Shown in pieces: positions 51,397 to 61,024 of a stretch of DNA of 64,000 bases. Location: assembly GCF_002303925.1 (NCBI RefSeq), contig NZ_MRCS01000036.1, positions 1-64,000 of the forward strand, in the 5' to 3' direction. The position numbers were made by a program, and so were the translations under genes. The stretch's first letter is position 1. The number at the start of each line of letters is the position of its first letter. The notes under the pieces are model-generated. The model was not told the origin of the DNA, made no database searches, and was given only the letters and a program-made list of their open reading frames with translations. Origin of the DNA: Pseudomonas sp. ACN8. GTDB lineage: Bacteria > Pseudomonadota > Gammaproteobacteria > Pseudomonadales > Pseudomonadaceae.

Positions 51397-51831
51397 TCAA
51401 CCAGTGATGGCGCGGTCCGCCGAGAGTTTGCCCGCACCTTCGATCAATACTGCGATACTGCCACCGAGCAACGCCAGGGCGAACTCATAACCGTTGTTGG
51501 CCATGAACAGACCGTTGCTGATATGCACCGAGAAAATCGCGACCAGCGACAGGAAGATCAGGCCCAGCGCGGCCGGGCGAACCAGCAAGCCGATGATCAG
51601 GGCCAGGCCGGCGAAGAATTCGGTGCCGCCCGCCAGTGCCGCCATCAGGTAACCCGGCGCCAGTCCGATGCTTTCCATGTACTGCCCGGTTCCAGCCAGA
51701 CCATAGCCGCCGAATGCCCCGAAGAGTTTCTGCGAGCCGTGAGCGGCGAAAATAATGCCGACCACGATGCGCAGAACAGTCAGGCCGTAACCAGCGCGGG
51801 TAGACAGTACCTTGTTGATCAGAGTGCTCAT
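51397..51831 (-). CDS. DoxX-family membrane protein
   Basis: 144 residues with four membrane helices (LRIVVGIIFAAHGSQKLFG, YLMAALAGGTEFFAGLALIIGLL, ALGLIFLSLVAIFSVHI, EFALALLGGSIAVLIEG). The HGSQKLFGAFGG and GGTEFFAGLALI motifs identify DoxX; relatives take part in thiosulfate oxidation or in redox stress, and many are of unknown role. Preceded by an AT-rich 100-bp promoter region. Confidence 0.88.
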   Translation of the reverse strand: MSTLINKVLSTRAGYGLTVLRIVVGIIFAAHGSQKLFGAFGGYGLAGTGQYMESIGLAPGYLMAALAGGTEFFAGLALIIGLLVRPAALGLIFLSLVAIFSVHISNGLFMANNGYEFALALLGGSIAVLIEGAGKLSADRAITG

Positions 51832-51934
51832 GCTGTTTCATTCCTTGTAAGTGTGTGTTGGTTGGCCGCCATATTAATCAGTTAATTACATGTTAAAAGC
51901 GCAAAAAACCCACCATTACAATCAGATTAGTTGA

Positions 51935-53356
51935 TCATTTGCGTGAAGCAACCTTTGGCTCCTGGGGCTCCAACGACTCCCGCTCTCGGTCGAACGCCAA
52001 GTAATACTTGTTCACGCTATTAACATAGCTGACAGGCCCCATCCCCACTTGCTCCATGGCAATGCGCTCGACCTGGAAGAACCACTGGTTGGGGTTCAAG
52101 CCTCTGCGCCGGGCTTCGGCGCGCATGCCTTGCACCCGCTCCGGCCCGATGTTGTAGGCCGCCAGCACGAAGGCCATGCGTTCGCGCTCGTTAAGCTTCG
52201 GACTGGCAAAGAATTTACGCCGGATCATCGCCAGGTACTTGGCCCCGGCCTGCACATTGCCATCAAGCTCCTGAATATTGTTGACCCCCACACGCTGTGC
52301 CGCAGAAGGCGTGATCTGCATCAAACCGGTGGGGCCACCGCCACTGCGGGCGGCGGGTTGCAGGGCTGACTCCTTGAAGGCCAGCGCCGCCAGGTTCAGC
52401 CAGTCCATGCCCTGGGCATCGGCGTGTTTCTGCAGCACCGGGCGAAGTTTTTCCAGACGCTGCCGGTCTGCCTTGGCCAATGGATAGTGCACTTGATAGA
52501 GGCGACGATAGATCCGCAGGAACGCGGCGTCCTGATCCGATGGCTTTTTGTAGACGGTAAGAAAGCGATCGATGCTGGCCCGCAGCATCGAGGCATCACG
52601 GCGCACGAACCAGAACTCTTCTCCCGGCTCGCTGATGAGTACTTGCTTGTCGAAACGCAGCTTGGGCAGGATCTTGCCCCAGCGTTCGGCGATCGGCTGC
52701 TCGACGATGGTCAGATGGAAGATCCCGCCCTGCACCATCTCCAGTACGTCCTCGACGGCAAGGCTCGGATCGACCCATTCGACTGTGACCGGTGGCAGTT
52801 TGTGCAGGGCGAGCTTTTGATTGATCTGGCTGACGGCATCCCCGGCGGCGCTGCCGGCGGGTAACGCCAGGGTCTTGCCGGAAAGCTGTTCAAGTTTGGT
52901 GTAGCGGCGTTCGCCCTTGATGCCCACCAGCACTAACGGAATGTTGCTGGCAATCGGCTCGCTGGTGCTGACGGCGAAACCCGGTTGCAGATCGAGCAAC
53001 TCGCCTGGCGCCACCAGATCGCCCTCCCCGCGCTGCAATGCGCCGAGCAGTTGATCCTTGGCCCTGGGAATGATCTTGAGGGTGATTTCCTGGCCGTCCC
53101 GGGCATGGCCGTTGAGGTATTGCTCGAATGCTCTCAGGCGATGGTATTCGACCCCGATCGCCTGCCCCTGGACTTCGCCGGAACTGTTGCGGCTCTGGTT
53201 GACCAACACCCGCAGCACGCGACTGCTGCGAATTTCATCAAGGTCGCGCACCTTGCCGGCCGGTACAGCTTGCAGCGGCCCGGGCAGACGCGCGACCGCC
53301 GACATCGGCAGTAGCAGCGAACAACACAGCAGTAGCAAAACCGAGGGACGAATCAT
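51935..53356 (-). CDS. Membrane-bound lytic transglycosylase, MltF2-like
   Basis: 473 residues. Signal peptide, an ABC solute-binding-type domain (about 40-290; VDPSLAVEDVLEMVQGG), then an SLT catalytic domain with catalytic Glu in ALAFKESALQPAARSGGGPTGLMQITPSAAQ. Cleaves peptidoglycan glycan strands and releases anhydromuropeptides. The domain order is that of MltF; by position near greB and tatD it fits P. aeruginosa MltF2 (PA2865, recalled). The ATG at 53356 has GGAG upstream. Confidence 0.88.
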   Translation of the reverse strand: MIRPSVLLLLCCSLLLPMSAVARLPGPLQAVPAGKVRDLDEIRSSRVLRVLVNQSRNSSGEVQGQAIGVEYHRLRAFEQYLNGHARDGQEITLKIIPRAKDQLLGALQRGEGDLVAPGELLDLQPGFAVSTSEPIASNIPLVLVGIKGERRYTKLEQLSGKTLALPAGSAAGDAVSQINQKLALHKLPPVTVEWVDPSLAVEDVLEMVQGGIFHLTIVEQPIAERWGKILPKLRFDKQVLISEPGEEFWFVRRDASMLRASIDRFLTVYKKPSDQDAAFLRIYRRLYQVHYPLAKADRQRLEKLRPVLQKHADAQGMDWLNLAALAFKESALQPAARSGGGPTGLMQITPSAAQRVGVNNIQELDGNVQAGAKYLAMIRRKFFASPKLNERERMAFVLAAYNIGPERVQGMRAEARRRGLNPNQWFFQVERIAMEQVGMGPVSYVNSVNKYYLAFDRERESLEPQEPKVASRK

Positions 53357-53593
53357 CCACTCTCCGGAAAGAATATGAGGCCCGCTGCAATGACGAAAAC
53401 CATCAAGCGCGGCGACAAAAACAGAGCGCCCAAGGCGCTGGCAAAGTGCGAAAGACTGGCACAATGATGGCAAAACTACCAACCCAGCCTGGCCCGCGGC
53501 TCAAGAGACAGCGTTAACCCGTTGTAGTTCTTGGCTTTTCTTATAAATCCACGGCTCTGATATGCTTTCCGGCCTTTGGGCCGAGGTAGCACC

Positions 53594-54403
53594 ATGCAAC
53601 TCATCGATATCGGCGTCAACCTGACCAACGCCAGTTTTGCCGACAAACACCAGGCCGTACTCGATCGCGCCTACGCGGCCGGCGTGTGCCAGCTGGTGCT
53701 GACCGGTACCAGTGTCGAGGGCAGTGAACAGGCCCTCGAGCTGTGCCAACAACTGGATGAAAGCGCCCAGCGCCTGTTCGCCACTGCCGGTATTCACCCT
53801 CACTGCGCCAGCGACTGGAACGCCGACAGCGCCCGACGTTTGCGCAGTTTGCTCAACGAGCCGAATGTAGTGGCCGTGGGTGAATGCGGGCTGGATTTCA
53901 ACCGTGATTTCTCGCCACGCCCGCAGCAGGAGAAAGTCCTGGAAGAACATCTGGCCATGGCCGTCGAATTGCAAATGCCGGTGTTTCTGCACGAACGCGA
54001 CGCCAGTCAGCGGTTGCTGGAAATCCTGCGCGACTTTCGCGACCGACTGCCGGCCGCGGTGGTGCACTGCTTCACCGGAGAGCAGAAGGCGCTGTTCAGC
54101 TATCTCGACCTCGATCTGCACATCGGCATTACCGGCTGGATCTGCGACGAGCGCCGGGGCACGCATTTGCATCCGCTGGTCAAGGAGATCAAGCGCGGGC
54201 GCCTGATGCTCGAAAGCGATGCACCGTATCTGCTGCCGCGCAGCCTGCGCCCCAAGCCGAAAAACGGGCGAAACGAGCCGGCGTACCTGACCGAAGTACT
54301 GCGCGAAGTGGCGCTGCATCGCGGGGAAAGCCAGGAAGATCTGGCGGCGCACACCACCGCGTGCGCGCGGGCGTTCTACGGCTTGCCATCAATCCCCCGG
54401 TAA
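53594..54403 (+). CDS. tatD: TatD-family metal-dependent hydrolase/DNase
   Basis: 269 residues. TIM-barrel amidohydrolase: MQLIDIGVNLTN at the N-terminus, GIHPHCA and VAVGECGLDFNRD (metal Glu), HERDAS, HCFTGE and ESDAPYLLPRS. TatD-like 3'-5' nucleases repair peroxide-damaged DNA, and in E. coli tatD is not needed for Tat export. The ATG at 53594 follows GAGGT. Confidence 0.93.
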   Translation: MQLIDIGVNLTNASFADKHQAVLDRAYAAGVCQLVLTGTSVEGSEQALELCQQLDESAQRLFATAGIHPHCASDWNADSARRLRSLLNEPNVVAVGECGLDFNRDFSPRPQQEKVLEEHLAMAVELQMPVFLHERDASQRLLEILRDFRDRLPAAVVHCFTGEQKALFSYLDLDLHIGITGWICDERRGTHLHPLVKEIKRGRLMLESDAPYLLPRSLRPKPKNGRNEPAYLTEVLREVALHRGESQEDLAAHTTACARAFYGLPSIPR

Positions 54404-54413
54404 CCACAAATCC

Positions 54414-54503
54414 CCTGTGTGCGAGCCTGCTCGCGAAGGCGTCGTGTCTGCCAGCATAAAGTTGAATGACAGACCGCTTTCGCGAGCAGGCTCGCTCCCA
54501 CAC
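54414..54503. repeat. REP pair after tatD
   Basis: Inverted units 54414-54443 (first bases degenerate, TGTGTGCGAGC) and 54472-54503. Confidence 0.85.
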
Positions 54504-54607
54504 TGAATGCTGCGGGCCTGTTGATCTGCATCAAGAATCAGCCACCTGAGTAGCGGCACAATGCTGGCACCTTGCCAAAACTGTTTCCGCTATCAGAGAA
54601 GACCTCC

Positions 54608-56089
54608 ATGGGTGCCTGGCTTAGCAATATCTCGCTGAAATACAAATTCTGGGCGGTCAACGCCGTCGCTTTCATCACCACCCTGTTGCTGGTGCTGTAC
54701 GCCGTGCAGCTCGAACAACAGGCCAGAAGTCACGCCGCCCAGGCTTCGGCCCAAGCCCAGGCGCGATTGCTCAAAGCCTGGCCCGCCGGGCAACCGCTTC
54801 CCCACGTCGACAACCTGCTGACGTTCAATCGCGGACAGGCGCCCTCGCTGAATGAACAACCCATTGCGCAACTCATCAACGCAAACGGCTGGGTCGAGAT
54901 CAACCTGATGCCGCTGTTCGGTGACAATCCGTTGATGGGTGCCGAGGTGTTTACCCGTGCCGATGGCCAACGGATCGCCGTGATTGCCTACGGTCCAAGC
55001 CTGAGCCAGGTGTTCAGCGAGCGTTTGGCCAATTACGCGGTGGCCGTGTTCATCCTGATGTTGGCAATGCTCGGCGCATCGCAGTTATTGATTCGCTTCC
55101 TGCTCAGCCAGCTCAATACCTTGAAAGACGTCATGTTGCACGTGGAGAAAACCGGCGACCTGTCGGCCCGCGTGCCCTTGGCTTGCAGCGACGAAGTCGG
55201 GCAAATGGCCAACGCCTTCAACGCCATGCAGGCCGGTTATCAACGGGTGGTCAACACCGTCGCCAGCACCGCCCGGCAACTGGACATCGGCGCCGCACGG
55301 CTGGCGGCCAGCATGAATGAAGTGCGCCACGGCATGTTGGGCCAGCAAAGCGAAACCGATCAGGCCGCCACGGCGATCAATGAAATGACCGCCACGGTCT
55401 ATCACATCGCCCAACACGCGGGCGCCACCCGTGACCTTTCGCAATCGGCCAATACCCTGGCCGGCAGCGGGCAGGAGGTCGTGACGCGGGTGCAGCGCTC
55501 GATTGCCGGACTGTCCACCGGCGTCCAGCAGACCGCCGAGATGATTCAACGCCTGGCCGAGGACAGCCAGAAGATCAACGGCGTGGTCAACGTGATTCAC
55601 AGCATCGCCGAGCAGACCAACCTGCTGGCGCTGAACGCCGCCATCGAAGCGGCCCGGGCCGGCGAGATGGGTCGCGGTTTCGCGGTAGTTGCCGATGAAG
55701 TACGCAACCTCGCCAAACGTGTACAAGCCTCCACGGATGAAATCACCCTCATGGTCTCGGCGTTGCAGGCCGGCACACGGGACGCCGTGGATTTCATGCA
55801 AGAAAGCTCGTTCAAGGCCGACGACTGCGTACAACAGGCGCAAGAGGCCGGCGCGGCATTGGCCGAGATCACCGGCGCGGTGGCGCAGATGCGTGAAAGC
55901 AACACGCAGATCGCGGTGGCGGCCGAGCAGCAGAGCCAGGTGGCGGAAGAGATGAACCGGGCGGTGGTGAGCATCCGTGACGTGACCGAAAACACGGTGC
56001 AGCAGACGGTGACTTCGGCGACCACCAGCAATGAGCTGGCAGCGTTGGCCGGGGAGTTGAGCAAGGCCATCGGTCAGTTGAAACTTTGA
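54608..56089 (+). CDS. Methyl-accepting chemotaxis protein
   Basis: 493 residues. Membrane helix about 14-34, periplasmic ligand region about 35-140 (short, no obvious Cache motif), helix near 143-163, HAMP (DVMLHVEKTGDLSARV), and signalling domain with the hairpin tip around HSIAEQTNLLALNAAIEAARAGEMGRGFAVVADEVRNLAKR. No CheB/R pentapeptide at the C-terminus. The ATG at 54608 follows AGAAGA; in-frame ORF to 54572 is not conserved. Confidence 0.92.
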   Translation: MGAWLSNISLKYKFWAVNAVAFITTLLLVLYAVQLEQQARSHAAQASAQAQARLLKAWPAGQPLPHVDNLLTFNRGQAPSLNEQPIAQLINANGWVEINLMPLFGDNPLMGAEVFTRADGQRIAVIAYGPSLSQVFSERLANYAVAVFILMLAMLGASQLLIRFLLSQLNTLKDVMLHVEKTGDLSARVPLACSDEVGQMANAFNAMQAGYQRVVNTVASTARQLDIGAARLAASMNEVRHGMLGQQSETDQAATAINEMTATVYHIAQHAGATRDLSQSANTLAGSGQEVVTRVQRSIAGLSTGVQQTAEMIQRLAEDSQKINGVVNVIHSIAEQTNLLALNAAIEAARAGEMGRGFAVVADEVRNLAKRVQASTDEITLMVSALQAGTRDAVDFMQESSFKADDCVQQAQEAGAALAEITGAVAQMRESNTQIAVAAEQQSQVAEEMNRAVVSIRDVTENTVQQTVTSATTSNELAALAGELSKAIGQLKL

Positions 56090-56095
56090 GAGCCC

Positions 56096-56192
56096 TTTCG
56101 CGAGCAGGCTCGCTCCCACAAGGGATCTATGTATGCCCAGAATCTGATGGTTACCGAAGATCGATGTGGGAGCGAGCCTGCTCGCGAAGGCG
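56096..56192. repeat. REP pair after chemoreceptor gene
   Basis: Inverted units 56096-56121 and 56165-56192. Confidence 0.87.
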
Positions 56193-56318
56193 TCAGAACT
56201 GGCACCATCCATTCCAGTCATGGCACCTATCGAGCCAATAGCCAGCCTTGATTCGCCGCCAGCATTGAGCGGGCCTATTCTTCCTACATGTGTTCAACAT
56301 GGATCGAGGATCGGCATC

Positions 56319-56684
56319 ATGGGCAAACGTCACCCCAACCTTCCCGCCTGGCAATGGCGAGCGTACCCGAACAATCATCAGCACCCGACCAATCTGGTGC
56401 TGCACCTGATCGCGGTGCCGCTGTTCATCGTGGCATTTCTGCTGATTGTGTCCGGGGTGTTCAGCCTGAGCCTGGCAAACATCGCCATCGGTGTGATCGG
56501 TGTGATAGCGGCGCTGGCCTTGCAACGCCATGGCCACAGCCTGGAGACCCAAGCCTCCGAACCCTTCAGTGATCGCAAGGATGCGGTATCGCGCCTGTTG
56601 GTCGAGCAGTTCCTGACGTTTCCGCGGTTCTTCCTCAGCGGCGGCTGGTGGCGCGCCTGGCGTGAGCGCCACCGCCGCCACTGA
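56319..56684 (+). CDS. Mpo1-like (DUF962) membrane protein
   Basis: 121 residues. Two hydrophobic stretches (VLHLIAVPLFIVAFLLIVSGVFS, IAIGVIGVIAALAL) between histidines: NHQHPTNLVLHL and QRHGHSLETQ. DUF962/Mpo1 proteins use such histidines to bind Fe(II) for oxidation of 2-hydroxy fatty acids in yeast. Bacterial role unproved. AGGA lies 6 bases before the ATG. Convergent with the thioesterase gene with no gap. Confidence 0.8.
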   Translation: MGKRHPNLPAWQWRAYPNNHQHPTNLVLHLIAVPLFIVAFLLIVSGVFSLSLANIAIGVIGVIAALALQRHGHSLETQASEPFSDRKDAVSRLLVEQFLTFPRFFLSGGWWRAWRERHRRH

Positions 56685-57482
56685 TCAGGCGAACACCGTC
56701 ACCGTCTGCCGGCTCATGGCGATCAACCGGCCATCCGCGCTCCACATTTTTGCGGCGGCATGCCCATAGCCGTCGGTGGCGTATTCGGTTTCGACGAGGT
56801 ATTTGCACCAGTCCAGGGTGGTCAGTTCCAGCAGCGGCTGCACGAATTCGATAGTCCAGGTCAGCGTGCTGCCCATCGCCGGTTTCTTCAAAAACGGCAT
56901 CAGGGCCGGCGGCCAGGCGTCCACCAGCGCCAGGATATGCGCCTCGCCGATAGCCTCTTCCTTCACGTCACCGCGCAAGCGTACCCAGCCACCCATTTGC
57001 CGGGATGTGCTACCGCTGAACGGCAGCCCGCCGACACTCCAGCGCATCGCCAGATGTCGCATGAACTCCGGGATGACACCTTCGACAAAAGGCAATTCCT
57101 GGCATTCGTCCCAGTGCTTCATTTCAGGTGCCGGTTCAGCGGCCACCGCCACTTCCGAGGGTCGCGAGGCGCCGAAGCTGCCCTGGATCAACGTCACCAC
57201 CTGGCCCTTCTGCACCGCCCGGCCCAGCACTTGGCTGACGGCCTTGCCTTCGCGCAGCACCTCGACTTCAAAACTGACCGGCACCTCGGGCTCAACCGGG
57301 CCGACGAAGGTGATTGCCAACGAACGCACCGGCCGATCCGCCGGCACTCGGGCGCGCATGGCTTCGTATTGCAAAGCGGCTACCAGGCCACCGAAACTGG
57401 CTCGCCCCTGGGCCCATGAGGCCGGAATAGACAGCTCCAGCGGCTGGCTGCGGACAGCGTCGAGCAGTTCGGAAAAACGCAT
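56685..57482 (-). CDS. Acyl-CoA thioesterase family protein
   Basis: 265 residues. Double hot-dog fold (TesB-like): MRFSELLDAVRSQPLELSIPASWAQGRASFGGLVAALQ at the N-terminus, with the second repeat containing GGWVRLRGD and ALVDAWPPALMPFLKKPAMGSTLTWTIEFVQP. It hydrolyses acyl-CoA. Start 57482 fits the conserved beginning; the ORF open upstream is not conserved. 138-bp gap to a REP pair. Confidence 0.87.
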   Translation of the reverse strand: MRFSELLDAVRSQPLELSIPASWAQGRASFGGLVAALQYEAMRARVPADRPVRSLAITFVGPVEPEVPVSFEVEVLREGKAVSQVLGRAVQKGQVVTLIQGSFGASRPSEVAVAAEPAPEMKHWDECQELPFVEGVIPEFMRHLAMRWSVGGLPFSGSTSRQMGGWVRLRGDVKEEAIGEAHILALVDAWPPALMPFLKKPAMGSTLTWTIEFVQPLLELTTLDWCKYLVETEYATDGYGHAAAKMWSADGRLIAMSRQTVTVFA

Positions 57483-57620
57483 GAAAACCTCAGGGATCGG
57501 AAAAAGATGAAGGGATCTTAACCATCTGGCGAAGTTGATACATCGCCTATTCCAGCCAAATTGACTGACAGATGAGCCGTGCCCGGTCCTAACACAAAAT
57601 CCAGGGTCAACATTGAGCCC

Positions 57621-57713
57621 ATGTGGGAGCGAGCCTGCTCGCGAAAGCGGTCTGACAGTCACAATGTGTGCTGAATATTAATCCGCTATCGCGAGCAGGC
57701 TCGCTCCTACAAT
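57621..57713. repeat. REP pair between thioesterase and CHAD genes
   Basis: Inverted units 57621-57650 and 57685-57712 in a head-to-head pair. Confidence 0.87.
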
Positions 57714-57728
57714 GGATCCGGGGAGGTC

Positions 57729-58487
57729 TCAGGATTTGAAACAGGCCTTGCTGAGTTTTTCCAGCACCCGATCCGCACGGCTTTCAGCCTCGGCCATGGT
57801 GGCTTCCCAGACAGCAACGCAGGGTTGCAAATCCGCTTCCCGTTCAGCCATGGCCAGCCATTGCACGCAATCGTGCCAGTCGCCCAGCGCGCCCTGGGCC
57901 GACTTCAACCGGGGCATGGCGGCTTTCGGCAAACGGCCCAGTTCGGGGTAAGCGTCGATGCCATAGCGCACGCGCTTGATCAGCAGGCGCAGTCGATGAC
58001 GGTCATGAGCCGGATCGTGCAGCGCCTCGTCGAGTTTTTTCCACTGCTTGCCCAAGCGTTTTTCGATGCGCTTGCGCAGGCCCTTGAGCAATCCCTGGCG
58101 CTGGGCGGCACGCAGAAAACGCGGAAACGCATCAAGGACGATCAGCATTTGCGCGAGCTCGGGACTGGCTGCCACGGCCGGATAGGCCTCGGCCATTTGC
58201 GCCATGCGCCACTGTGCGGCTTGGGGTTGATGGTGCTGGAGCAGGTACGCCGCCAACACTTCGCGATCGCGTAAAGGCGTGCTCAGTTCGCCCACCCGGG
58301 AGGCGGCCGCTTCCAGTTGTTCGACACCGGGCAGCCCGCGCAAGGGCCGCAACAGGCTGCGTAACCGCCGCATGGTTGTGCGCAGGTCGTGTAACGCTTC
58401 AGGGTCTGTACACTCTTTCAAGCGGGCCTGACAGGCAAGCAGACGAACTTCCAGGCCCAGAACCTGAGCCACCAACCGATCGATCAT
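57729..58487 (-). CDS. CHAD-domain protein
   Basis: 252 residues. All-helical CHAD domain rich in His and Arg/Lys: LHDLRTTMRRLRSLLRPL near the N-terminus, RDREVLAAYLL and HRHRLRLLIKRVRYGIDAYPEL later. CHAD binds polyphosphate and localises to polyphosphate granules or metals. No CYTH partner domain is fused. Upstream is a palindrome (58514-58576). Confidence 0.88.
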   Translation of the reverse strand: MIDRLVAQVLGLEVRLLACQARLKECTDPEALHDLRTTMRRLRSLLRPLRGLPGVEQLEAAASRVGELSTPLRDREVLAAYLLQHHQPQAAQWRMAQMAEAYPAVAASPELAQMLIVLDAFPRFLRAAQRQGLLKGLRKRIEKRLGKQWKKLDEALHDPAHDRHRLRLLIKRVRYGIDAYPELGRLPKAAMPRLKSAQGALGDWHDCVQWLAMAEREADLQPCVAVWEATMAEAESRADRVLEKLSKACFKS

Positions 58488-58513
58488 GGGGGTTTACTCC
58501 GTAAACAGCGCCA

Positions 58514-58576
58514 GGTTGCAAGCTCCAGGCTGCAAACTCGAAAGATCTTGCAACTTGCAGCTTAGAGCTTGTAACC
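58514..58576. repeat. Imperfect 30-bp inverted repeat, TTGCAAGCTC type
   Basis: GGTTGCAAGCTC... and ...GAGCTTGTAACC pair over about 30 bp per arm with several mismatches, between the CHAD start and the lipoprotein stop. No T-run, so not a normal terminator. Confidence 0.65.
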
Positions 58577-58587
58577 GCTTTTCGCTT

Positions 58588-58866
58588 TTAACGCCCCGCG
58601 CGCGATTCACGAATATAGAAACGAGCCTTCTCGGCTTTCTTGGTGCAGCCTTCGAACCCCTCGAATTGCTGCTGGGTCTTGGCCGCGGTCAACAGCGACA
58701 GGGCCTTGGAGTAGCTGACAGTCCCGGCGAACCCTTCGGCCTTGGCCAGGTCCAGTTCATGCCATGCCGCATCCAGATTACTACCACAGCTGTCGCGATA
58801 AGCGGTTTTGCCGGCACAACCGGCGAGCGCCAGGGCAATCAATGGCACGCAGATCCAGGCTTTCAT
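58588..58866 (-). CDS. Small lipoprotein
   Basis: 92 residues. Signal peptide with lipobox LAGC (MKAWICVPLIALALAGC), then AYRDSCGSNLDAAWHELDLAKAEGFAGTVSYSKALSLLTAAKTQQQFEGFEGCTKKAEKARFY, one short helical repeat-like region with two further Cys. No family named. GAGGAG sits 6 bases before the second of two adjacent ATGs, so I chose 58866. Outer-membrane location probable. Confidence 0.78.
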   Translation of the reverse strand: MKAWICVPLIALALAGCAGKTAYRDSCGSNLDAAWHELDLAKAEGFAGTVSYSKALSLLTAAKTQQQFEGFEGCTKKAEKARFYIRESRAGR

Positions 58867-59087
58867 CATTCACTCCTCAAGAATAGGTCAACAGTCATGC
58901 AGGTAAGACGTTGTAGCACCTGAAAAGTGCCGTTGGTCAGCTGTGCAAACTATAGCGCTGCCGAGAATAACCATGTGCCGCCATGGAGTGTCGAAAATAC
59001 GACGCTCCTGTCCGCTCGAACGACCATGGCGATTGAAGCATGGCCCTCGATGGGTGCATTGTTGAACCATTCAAACGAGGGCGATTC

Positions 59088-60125
59088 ATGAAAAAGCGCG
59101 TCGCACTGGTATTGGGCTCGGGTGGAGCCCGGGGTTATGCACATATCGGGGTCATAGAAGAGATCGAACGGCGTGGCTATGACATTGCCTGTATCGCCGG
59201 ATGCTCCATGGGTGCGGTGGTGGGCGGGATCTACGCCGCCGGCAAACTCAATGATTACCGCGACTGGATCGAGAGTCTGGACTATCTCGACGTGTTGCGC
59301 CTGGTGGACGTCAGTTTTCGTCTGGGGGCGATCCGTGGCGAGAAAGTCTTCGGGCAGATCCGCAAGATCGTTGGCGAGATCAACATCGAAGATTTGCGCA
59401 TCCCCTACACCGCCGTTGCCGCCGACCTGACCAACCAGCAGGAAATCTGGTTCCAGGAAGGTTGCCTGCATCAGGCCATGCGCGCCTCGGCAGCGATTCC
59501 CAGCCTGTTCACCCCGGTGATGCAGGGCAACCGCATGCTGGTCGATGGCGGCATTCTCAACCCGCTGCCGATCGTGCCGGTGGTGTCGAGCCATTGCGAC
59601 TTGATCATTGCGGTCAACCTCAACTCCACCAACCAGCGCCACTATCAATTGCCGGTCATCCAGCGTCCCGCCGCCTTCAAGACACGCTTCGACAGCCTGA
59701 TCAACTCCCTGGGCTCGAAAATGCCGTTCCGTCGCAAACAGGCCGAGCAATTGTTGATCCTCGAGCAGGAAGCCCTGAGGGCCGAAGGCGCGAACCTCAA
59801 TCCGTGGATCGAAACCGCCGAGCCAGAAGGGCAGCAACCGGCGGCGGCTCCGCAAGCCAGTGGCGCGCCCCGCTCCGCCACCGGTTCATTCATCATCGAC
59901 AACGTCGGCCCGGCGTCCTTGCTGGATTTGATCAACCAGAGTTTCGAGGTGATGCAGACGTCGCTGGCGCAGTACAAGATTGCCGGGTATCCGCCGGACA
60001 TCCTGATCAACGTGCCCAAGCGCGTGTGCCGTTTTTTCGAGTTCTACAAGGCGCCGGAGCTGATCGCGCTGGGACGGGAGATTGCGCGGGATACGCTGGA
60101 TCGGTATGAGAATGAGCAGAACTGA
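59088..60125 (+). CDS. Patatin-like phospholipase (RssA-like)
   Basis: 345 residues. Oxyanion GSGGARGYAHIGVI (near 10), nucleophile GCSMGAVVGG (Ser near 40) and catalytic Asp in MLVDGGILNPLPI (near 155), so the Ser-Asp dyad is complete. Bacterial RssA/RssB-like patatins hydrolyse phospholipids and some influence envelope stress. A C-terminal extension beyond the patatin core (about 250-345) is specific to this subfamily. GAGG lies 9 bases upstream of the ATG at 59088. Confidence 0.9.
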   Translation: MKKRVALVLGSGGARGYAHIGVIEEIERRGYDIACIAGCSMGAVVGGIYAAGKLNDYRDWIESLDYLDVLRLVDVSFRLGAIRGEKVFGQIRKIVGEINIEDLRIPYTAVAADLTNQQEIWFQEGCLHQAMRASAAIPSLFTPVMQGNRMLVDGGILNPLPIVPVVSSHCDLIIAVNLNSTNQRHYQLPVIQRPAAFKTRFDSLINSLGSKMPFRRKQAEQLLILEQEALRAEGANLNPWIETAEPEGQQPAAAPQASGAPRSATGSFIIDNVGPASLLDLINQSFEVMQTSLAQYKIAGYPPDILINVPKRVCRFFEFYKAPELIALGREIARDTLDRYENEQN

Positions 60126-60154
60126 GCACCTGAAAGTTCTCGGGTGACTATCAG

Positions 60155-60259
60155 GCCTTCATCGCGAGCAGGCTCGCTCCCACAGTGGATCTTCGGCGGT
60201 CACAAAATGTGTGTCTGACCAGGATCCCATGTGGGAGCGTGCCTGCTCGCGATGGGGCC
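60155..60259. repeat. REP pair between patatin and kdpE
   Basis: Inverted units 60155-60186 and 60228-60259 (core GTGCCTGCTCGC in the second, one base off the usual). Confidence 0.87.
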
Positions 60260-60277
60260 AGGTCAGGCAACGAAGAT

Positions 60278-60976
60278 CTAAAGGCTACCCTCACTCAACA
60301 ACCGATATCCCACCCCTGCCTCAGTGACGATGAACCTGGGCTGGGTCGGGTCATCCGCCAGTTTCTGGCGCAAGTGCCCGACCACGATGCGCAGGTAATG
60401 AGTGTCTTCGGTGTGGGTCGGCCCCCAGATGTCCTTGAGCAATTGCTGCTGGGTGATTACCCGTCCGGGATGCCGCGCCAGTTGCGCCAGCACGGCGTAT
60501 TCCTTGCGGGTCAGCGCGACTTCGACACCGTCGAGCAGCACCCGGCGATACGCCAGGTCGACCGTCAACGGACCGAAGTCCAGCGCAGCCTGTTGCGCCT
60601 CGCCTGTGGGTGCCTGGCGCAATAACGCACGGATCCGCGCGAGGAATTCCTGAATGCCGAACGGCTTGGTCACGTAGTCATTGGCGCCGCCATCCAGGGC
60701 CTTGACTTTCTGTCCTTCACCGGCGCGCACGGAGAGCACCAGCACCGGCACCGTCGACCACTCGCGAAAGTCGCGCAATACCTGTTGTCCATCCATGTCC
60801 GGCAAGCCGAGGTCGAGCACCAGCAAGTCCGGTTTGTTCAACGCGGCTTGCGCCAATCCTTCACTGCCGGTACCTGCCTCCAGCACTTTGTAGCCCTGGG
60901 AAGCGAGGCTGATCCGCAGGAATTTGCGGATCTGCGGTTCGTCGTCAATGACCAGGATGGTCGCGGTCTGGCTCAT
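60278..60976 (-). CDS. kdpE: Response regulator KdpE
   Basis: 232 residues. Receiver (ILVIDDEPQIRKFLR; Asp in LLVLDLGLPDMDG; Lys in YVTKPFG) and OmpR-type winged helix (LTRKEYAVLAQLARHPGRVITQQQLLKDIWG, HYLRIVVGHLRQKLADDPTQPRFIVTEAGVGYRL). Activates kdpFABC when K+ is limiting. Placed directly after kdpD (48-bp gap). Confidence 0.97.
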   Translation of the reverse strand: MSQTATILVIDDEPQIRKFLRISLASQGYKVLEAGTGSEGLAQAALNKPDLLVLDLGLPDMDGQQVLRDFREWSTVPVLVLSVRAGEGQKVKALDGGANDYVTKPFGIQEFLARIRALLRQAPTGEAQQAALDFGPLTVDLAYRRVLLDGVEVALTRKEYAVLAQLARHPGRVITQQQLLKDIWGPTHTEDTHYLRIVVGHLRQKLADDPTQPRFIVTEAGVGYRLLSEGSL

Positions 60977-61024
60977 GAATTCACATCAACACAAAGAAGT
61001 TGCAAGAGAGTAGCGCAAGAGCGA

